From assembly GCF_041346945.1 (NCBI RefSeq), contig NZ_CP166850.1:9470501-9534500 (forward strand): a stretch of DNA of 64,000 bases, read 5' to 3'. Below are positions 59,361-64,000 of the stretch, piece by piece. Under the pieces are notes generated by a model. It saw nothing but the letters and a program-made list of their open reading frames with translations, made no database searches and was not told the DNA's origin. The position numbers and the translations under genes were made by a program. Within the stretch, counting starts at the first letter, position 1. Every line of letters starts with the position of its first letter. This stretch comes from Amycolatopsis sp. cg9. GTDB lineage: Bacteria; Actinomycetota; Actinomycetes; Mycobacteriales; Pseudonocardiaceae.

Positions 59361-59388
59361 GGGCTTATTCTAGTACTGGAATAGGCCC
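59361..59388. promoter_or_regulatory. Palindrome at the padR start, likely operator
   Basis: GGGC-N-TATTC, an 8-base centre and GAATA-N-GCCC form a 28-bp dyad (59361-59388) directly before the PadR start codon. The AT-rich TATTC/GAATA half-sites stand out in this GC-rich region. PadR proteins often bind such dyads to repress themselves. Confidence 0.6.
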
Positions 59389-59462
59389 GTTCGTCAACGC
59401 TTCCGGAAATTGTCGGTGGGTGCTGGCATGCTTCAGCGAGTACCGGAAAGCGAGGGAGCACA

Positions 59463-60782
59463 GTGGGGGGACAGGTGGTGACGGCGGTGCCGTGGACCGC
59501 GGAGCGCGTGACCGGGCTGGCGCCGGATCCCGCGTCGGAGAAGGCGGGCCGGGCGCTCGCGGCGCCGGCGAAGTGGTCCGGCGCGGGCGCGTCCGAAGAC
59601 GCCGTGTGGGGCTTCTGCCAGGGCAGTGGCAAGAAGCCGTACCAGACGTGCGTCGAGCTCGCCGAGCCCGCGTTCCGGTGTTCCTGTCCCAGCCGGAAGT
59701 TCCCGTGCAAGCACGCGCTGGGACTGCTGCTGCTGTGGGCGGCCGGGCGGATCGACGCCGGACCCGCGCCGGAGTGGGTGCACACGTGGCTGGCCGAACG
59801 CGCCGACCGCGCCCGTCGGGCGGAGAAGCGCGCGGAGGCGGCCGGGCCGAAGGACGAAGAGGCCGCTGCTCGCCGCGCGGGGGAACGTGCCGCGCGCGTC
59901 GAAGGTGGTGTGGCCGAGCTGAAGGTCTGGCTGACCGACCGGATCGGCGCCGGGTTCGCGGGTTTCGACCGCAACGGCGGCGAAGAGCTGCGCACGGTCG
60001 CGGCCCGGATGGTCGACGCACAGGCGTCCGGGCTGGCGGGCGGCCTGCGCCGGGCGGCCGCCACCGTCGGCCGCCGCGACTGGCCGGAGGCGCTGCTCTC
60101 CGAGCTGTCACTGCTGTACTTGCTGGCGGACGCGGCCGGCCGGCTGGATTCGCTGCCGCCGCCCCTGGCGGAGACCGTCCGGACCCGGCTCGGCTTCTCG
60201 GTGGAGACGGCCCGGGTCCTGGAGACCGGCGAGCGCGTGTCGGACGAATGGCTGATCACCGGCGCGGCCGACGAGGAGAACGACCGGCTGCTCACCCGCC
60301 GCACGTGGCTGCGCGGCCGCGGCACGGGCCGGGACGCGCTGGTGCTGTCGTTCGCGCCACCGGGCCGCCCACTGGACGCGTCGCTGCCACCGGGTCACCT
60401 GCTCACGGCGGAGCTGGCGTTCTACCCGGGCGCGGCGCCACTGCGGGCCCTGGTGGTGGAGCGCGGCATCCCGCTCGCGGCCCCGGCCGCCGAGGGCGGT
60501 TCCATTTCGGACGCGCTGGCGGCGTACGCGGAGGCCATGGCCGCCGACCCCTGGCTGGAACGCTGGCCGGTCCTCCTGTCGGCGGTCACCCCGGCCGAAC
60601 ACCCGGGCGGCTGGTGCCTGTCCGAAAAGGACGGAACAGCACTCCCCCTGGTCCCGTACGCGTTCCCGTGGCCCCTGCTGGCGATGTCAGCGGGCCGGCC
60701 ACTGACGGTGGCGGGCGAGTGGAGCCAAGCCGGCCTGCGCCCGTTGACGTGCTGGCACGAAGACCGGGCGGTGCGGCTGTGA
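59463..60782 (+). CDS. SWIM zinc-finger protein
   Basis: 439 residues. The SWIM motif FRCSCPSRKFPCKHALGLLL (about residues 72-91; CxCx(n)CxH) is complete. A charged coiled region (ADRARRAEKRAEAAG) and a mostly helical C-terminal part follow. SWIM fingers bind DNA or proteins. It leads an operon with DUF5691, a MoxR ATPase and DUF5682, a repeated association in actinomycetes. Its stop overlaps the start of the repeat ORF (GTGA). Confidence 0.87.
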   Translation: MGGQVVTAVPWTAERVTGLAPDPASEKAGRALAAPAKWSGAGASEDAVWGFCQGSGKKPYQTCVELAEPAFRCSCPSRKFPCKHALGLLLLWAAGRIDAGPAPEWVHTWLAERADRARRAEKRAEAAGPKDEEAAARRAGERAARVEGGVAELKVWLTDRIGAGFAGFDRNGGEELRTVAARMVDAQASGLAGGLRRAAATVGRRDWPEALLSELSLLYLLADAAGRLDSLPPPLAETVRTRLGFSVETARVLETGERVSDEWLITGAADEENDRLLTRRTWLRGRGTGRDALVLSFAPPGRPLDASLPPGHLLTAELAFYPGAAPLRALVVERGIPLAAPAAEGGSISDALAAYAEAMAADPWLERWPVLLSAVTPAEHPGGWCLSEKDGTALPLVPYAFPWPLLAMSAGRPLTVAGEWSQAGLRPLTCWHEDRAVRL

Positions 60783-61279
60783 ACCTGTCCCGGACCCACG
60801 GCACGCTCGCCCTCTCCGCCCGGCCGGCCGCCGAGCTTCTCCCTGCAACCGGCGCCCGCCACCGCACCCTCGACCCCGCCAGCCGACAACCGGCCACCCA
60901 GCCACCCGGCCACCCCCCTCCGACCGGCGCCCACCACCACACCCTCGACCCCGCCAGCCGACAACCGGCCACCCAGCCACCCGGCCACCCCCCTCCGACC
61001 GGCGCCCACCGCCACACCCTCGACCCCGCCAGCCGACGACCGGCCACCCGGCCACCCGGCCACCCCCGTCCGACCGGCGCCCACCACCACACCCTCGACC
61101 CCGCCAGCCGACGACCGGCCACCCGGCCACCCACCAACCACCTCCCTGCAACCGGCGCCCCGAACCCGACCGGCACCTCCTCCTCGGCACGCGCCGCAGC
61201 CCCGACCTCGCCGGCCCACCACCTCTCTCCGACCGGCCGCACCCGGACCCACTCACTCCAGAAGGCGGTGAAACCGTGA
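60779..61279 (+). CDS. Possible low-complexity repeat protein inside the SWIM-MoxR operon
   Basis: 166 codons, starting MNLSRTHGTLALSARPAAEL and then about four units of TGAHHHTLDPASRRPATRPP-type sequence, ending LQKAVKP. It overlaps the SWIM stop and the DUF5691 start by GTGA each, exactly like real genes in this operon, and each repeat is 25 codons, keeping the frame. There is no fold or signal peptide. The frame may be a true product, or a non-coding expansion whose length happens to keep coupling. Confidence 0.4.
   Translation: MNLSRTHGTLALSARPAAELLPATGARHRTLDPASRQPATQPPGHPPPTGAHHHTLDPASRQPATQPPGHPPPTGAHRHTLDPASRRPATRPPGHPRPTGAHHHTLDPASRRPATRPPTNHLPATGAPNPTGTSSSARAAAPTSPAHHLSPTGRTRTHSLQKAVKP
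60848..61150 (+). repeat. Four 75-bp tandem repeats
   Basis: Units start at 60848, 60923, 60998 and 61073, and the array ends near 61150. They are over 90 percent alike by eye and rich in CCACC and CCGGCCACC. There are no spacers, so it is a tandem array, not CRISPR. The period equals 25 codons, as in the kinase linker. Confidence 0.88.
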
Positions 61280-62667
61280 AAGCCTGGGAAGATCTCGTCG
61301 GCACCGCCCTCCTCGGCACCCGCCGCCGCGCGCTCGACCTCGCGAACCAGCCGGCCGCCGTCCGGCCGCTCGCCGAGGGCCGGGACGACCCGGCCGAGCA
61401 ACTGCTCGCCGCCGCGGCTGTGCTCACCAGCTACCGGCGGGCCGGGCGGGAGCCGCTGCGGGAGGTGCGGCCGCTGCCCGTCGCCGCGGCCGACGAGCGG
61501 GCCTTCGTTCCGCCGCTCGCCCGGGAACGGCTGGCCCGGCTGCTCGCCGCCAGTCATCCCGACCTGCTCCTCGAATGGCTCGGCATCGTCGCCGGCACCC
61601 GCTACCGCGTCCCGCCCGAAACCCTTCCGCTGCTCGCCGAAGCCGCGCGCACCAAAGCCGCCCTTCGCGGGCCGCTCGTGGCGGTCGCCGGGCCCGTCGG
61701 GGCCTGGCTCGGGCAGCGGAACCCGGACTGGTCCTTCCTCGCCGCCCCGGCGGAAACCGTTGGGACACAAGACGTCTGGCAGTACGGCAGCCTCGCCCAG
61801 CGCCGCCGCTGGCTGGCCGCCAAGCTGGCCGAAGCGCCCGGGGAAGCCCGCGAAGCCCTCGCCGGTTCCTGGAAGAGCGAACCCGCCGACGTCCGCTCGG
61901 ACTTCCTCGGCGTGCTCGCCGCGCACGTGCGGCCCGAGGACGAAGCCTTCCTCGAAGCCGCGCTGAGCGATCGGGCGGCCGCCGTCCGGGAGCGGGCCGC
62001 CGAGCTGCTCGGGCGGCTGCCCGGCACCCGGTACGGCGAAAGCATGGCCGAACGGCTGCGCCCGCTGGTCCGCCGCCGGAACCGGGTGCTCGAAATCGCG
62101 CTGCCACAAGGCGAACGCGGTGAGGGCACCGTCCGGCTGCGCACCCTCGTCGCGGCCGCTCCCCTGGCCTTCTGGACCGAGTTCGGGCCGCCCGCCGAGG
62201 TGGTGCGGATGAGCGTCGAGGGGTGCCCGGCCGCCGTGCTGCGCGATTCCTGGGCCACCGCCGCCGTCCGCCAAGGCGACGAGACCTGGGCGAAGGCGCT
62301 GATCGGCGCCGACCCCGGCGGGCGCACCACGCCACCGCTGCTGGGCGTGCTGAGCCCGGCGGCCCAGGCCGCCACGGTCGGGCACCTGGTCAGCCGGCTG
62401 CCCGTCGAGTCGTTCGCGCGGCTGGTGCACGAGCTGCCCCGGCCGTGGACCAAGGAGCTCGGCACCGCCCTGCTCGACTGGATCGCCCGCCAGGACGACC
62501 ACCGCCTGGTCTCGCACGCCGCCGTCGTGATCGCGCGGGCGGTCCCGGCGCAGTGCCTGCGCCACCCGCTGGCCACCACCCGCCTGACCATGGACGCCGG
62601 GCCGTGGCGCCGGGCGCTCACCGAAACGCTGAACTTCCGCCGCGAAATGTACGAGGAGCTCGCATGA
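61276..62667 (+). CDS. DUF5691-like protein
   Basis: 463 residues starting at a GTG (KAWEDLVGTALLGTRRRALD). It is alpha-helical throughout with HEAT-like stretches (YGSLAQRRRWLAAKLAEAPG, FLEAALSDRAAAVRERAAEL). Position and start sequence match the DUF5691 family that accompanies SWIM and MoxR genes. Its role is unknown; a scaffold or substrate-binding function for the ATPase is plausible. It overlaps the MoxR start (ATGA). Confidence 0.82.
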   Translation: MKAWEDLVGTALLGTRRRALDLANQPAAVRPLAEGRDDPAEQLLAAAAVLTSYRRAGREPLREVRPLPVAAADERAFVPPLARERLARLLAASHPDLLLEWLGIVAGTRYRVPPETLPLLAEAARTKAALRGPLVAVAGPVGAWLGQRNPDWSFLAAPAETVGTQDVWQYGSLAQRRRWLAAKLAEAPGEAREALAGSWKSEPADVRSDFLGVLAAHVRPEDEAFLEAALSDRAAAVRERAAELLGRLPGTRYGESMAERLRPLVRRRNRVLEIALPQGERGEGTVRLRTLVAAAPLAFWTEFGPPAEVVRMSVEGCPAAVLRDSWATAAVRQGDETWAKALIGADPGGRTTPPLLGVLSPAAQAATVGHLVSRLPVESFARLVHELPRPWTKELGTALLDWIARQDDHRLVSHAAVVIARAVPAQCLRHPLATTRLTMDAGPWRRALTETLNFRREMYEELA

Positions 62668-63752
62668 CCGCCCCCGCCACCGTCCTCCGGCCGCACGCCG
62701 AGCAGGACCACGCCGCCGAGCTGGCCGCGCTGGCCGCCGCCGACGACCGGGCGAAGCCGCCGAACTGGCACCTTTCGCCGTGGGCCGTCGTCGAATACCT
62801 GCTCGGCGGCACCCTGCCGGACGGCACCGTGCTCACGCCGAAGTACGTCGGCCCCCGCCGGCTGATCGAGGTGGCGGTCGCCACGCTGGCCACCGACCGC
62901 GCGCTGCTGCTGCTCGGCGTGCCGGGCACGGCGAAGACGTGGGTGTCCGAACACCTGTCGGCCGCGATCAGCGGCGACTCGACGCTGCTGGTGCAGGGCA
63001 CGGCGGGCACGTCCGAGGAGTCCATCCGCTACGGCTGGAACTACGCCCGGCTGATCGCCGAGGGCCCGAGCCCCGCCGCGCTCGTCGAAAGCCCGCTGCT
63101 GCACGCGATGCGGGACGGCAAGCTGGCCCGGCTCGAGGAGCTCACGCGCATCCCGGCCGACGTCCAGGACTCGCTGATCACGATCCTGTCCGAGAAGACG
63201 CTGCCGATCCCGGAGCTGGGCACCGAGGTGCAGGCCCGGCCGGGCTTCAACCTGATCGCGACGGCCAACAACCGCGACAAGGGCGTCAACGAGCTGTCGA
63301 GCGCGCTGCGGCGCCGGTTCAACACCGTCGTGCTGCCGCTGCCGGACAGCGCCGACGCGGAGGTCGAGATCGTCAGCAGGCGGGTCGCGGAGCTGGGCAA
63401 GTCGCTGCAGCTGCCCGTCGAAGCCGCCGAACTGGCCGAGATCCGCCGGGTGGTCACGGTGTTCCGCGAGCTGCGCTCGGGCCGCACCGAAGACGGCCGC
63501 ACGGCGGTGAAGTCGCCGTCCGGCACGCTGTCGACCGCGGAGGCGATCAGCGTGCTCACCGGCGGGCTCGCGCTGGCGGCGCACTTCGGCGACGGCGTGC
63601 TGCGCCCGCACGACGTCGCGGCCGGCATCCACGGCGCGGTGGTCAAGGACCCGGTGGCCGACCGCGCGATCTGGATCGAGTACCTGGAGACGGTGGTCCG
63701 CGAGCGCGACGGCTGGGCCGACTTCTACCGGGCGGGCCAGGAGATTTCGTGA
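62664..63752 (+). CDS. MoxR-family AAA+ ATPase
   Basis: 362 residues. Walker A LLGVPGTAKTWVSEHL (about 76-91), Walker B-like LEELTRIPADVQDSLITILS (about 157-176), sensor ATANNRDKG (about 199) and the Arg finger in SSALRRRFNTVVLP (about 212-225). MoxR ATPases act as chaperone-like motors, usually with a vWA-domain partner. It is coupled to both neighbours by 4-bp overlaps. A vWA gene is expected beyond the window end. Confidence 0.93.
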   Translation: MTAPATVLRPHAEQDHAAELAALAAADDRAKPPNWHLSPWAVVEYLLGGTLPDGTVLTPKYVGPRRLIEVAVATLATDRALLLLGVPGTAKTWVSEHLSAAISGDSTLLVQGTAGTSEESIRYGWNYARLIAEGPSPAALVESPLLHAMRDGKLARLEELTRIPADVQDSLITILSEKTLPIPELGTEVQARPGFNLIATANNRDKGVNELSSALRRRFNTVVLPLPDSADAEVEIVSRRVAELGKSLQLPVEAAELAEIRRVVTVFRELRSGRTEDGRTAVKSPSGTLSTAEAISVLTGGLALAAHFGDGVLRPHDVAAGIHGAVVKDPVADRAIWIEYLETVVRERDGWADFYRAGQEIS

Positions 63753-64000
63753 CGGCGACCCACCTGCTCGGCATCCGCCACCACGGCCCGGGATCCGCCC
63801 GGGCCGTGGCGGCGCGGCTCGCCGAACTCGAGCCCGACATCGTGCTCATCGAGGGCCCGCCCGAAGCCGACGTCCTGGTCGAGCTGACCGAAGACCCGGC
63901 GATGGCGCCGCCGATCGCGCTGCTGGCGTACGCGACCGACGACGTCTCGCGGGCCGCGTTCTGGCCGTTCGCCGTCTTCAGCCCGGAATGGCAAGCGCTT
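63749..64000 (+). CDS. DUF5682-like protein, cut by the window end
   Basis: The first 84 codons are present, from a GTG overlapping the MoxR stop. THLLGIRHHGPGSARAVAAR and IVLIEGPPEADVLVELTEDP (about residues 3-22 and 31-50) match the start of DUF5682 proteins, large partners of MoxR and vWA proteins. The rest lies outside the window, so completeness cannot be judged. Confidence 0.82.
   Translation, partial: MTATHLLGIRHHGPGSARAVAARLAELEPDIVLIEGPPEADVLVELTEDPAMAPPIALLAYATDDVSRAAFWPFAVFSPEWQAL

Noticed and set aside
59420..60778. A long plus-strand frame overlapping the SWIM gene
   Set aside because: Within the SWIM gene this frame is a shadow in the wrong phase. Only its continuation after 60779 is considered, as a separate possible gene.
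60848..61150. Possible CRISPR array
   Set aside because: Units are directly adjacent with no spacers and vary gradually; no cas genes are present.

Overview
The window reads as chromosomal DNA of a high-GC actinomycete, most likely Pseudonocardiales and probably Amycolatopsis. Most genes have strongly GC-biased third codon positions, and GTG starts and 4-bp ATGA/GTGA overlaps are common. Families present include PucR and WYL regulators, deazaflavin-type reductases, a GtfB-like glycosyltransferase and a pSAM2-type integrative element. The genus is inference; no rRNA or tRNA gene was seen.

1-4455: a LacI-family regulator faces an orphan sugar-binding lipoprotein, with two identical operators between them. 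A TetR regulator faces a Tet(X)-like flavin monooxygenase.

4456-17296: an actinomycete integrative and conjugative element (AICE) of 12,809 bp. From left to right it carries an end region with repeated short motifs, a low-GC 1212-residue protein ending in a nuclease-like domain, a Nudix hydrolase and an XRE regulator (both minus strand), a phased operator array, a Pra-like activator, small proteins, an FtsK-type transfer protein, a RepSA-type initiator, an excisionase and a tyrosine integrase. It sits in the 3' end of an aldehyde dehydrogenase gene. The att copy it brought in encodes the same last residues with different codons, so the host protein is unchanged.

17265-43739: general chromosomal genes. 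These include the aldehyde dehydrogenase, an L,D-transpeptidase, an ESX-like protein, LysR and STAS regulators, MsrA, a secreted M4 protease, OsmC and a DrrAB-type exporter. A Ser/Thr kinase with a repeat-filled linker follows, then an operon of papain-like protease, paralogous-domain protein and chagasin-type inhibitor. After a glycosyltransferase come a five-gene flavin/iron-sulfur redox operon on the minus strand and a phosphoesterase-MFS-propeller group.

43740-58267: secreted polymer-degrading enzymes (GH6 cellulase, tannase-like hydrolase, PHB depolymerase-like esterase). Next is a possible minimal azole-RiPP (TOMM) pair, a fused cyclodehydratase coupled to a 60-residue candidate precursor. 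A 3-hydroxybutyrate group (dehydrogenase, symporter, PucR regulator), a VOC/WYL pair and an SRPBCC-acyl-CoA ligase fusion follow.

58252-64000: a PadR/GyrI-like pair, then a tightly coupled SWIM - repeat ORF - DUF5691 - MoxR ATPase - DUF5682 operon cut by the window end. Repeats of about 25 codons occur in or near three unrelated loci (kinase linker, ApbE insertion, SWIM/MoxR operon). The strongest candidates for something undescribed are the AICE nuclease-like protein, the codon-silent att site, the TOMM pair and the protease/inhibitor operon.
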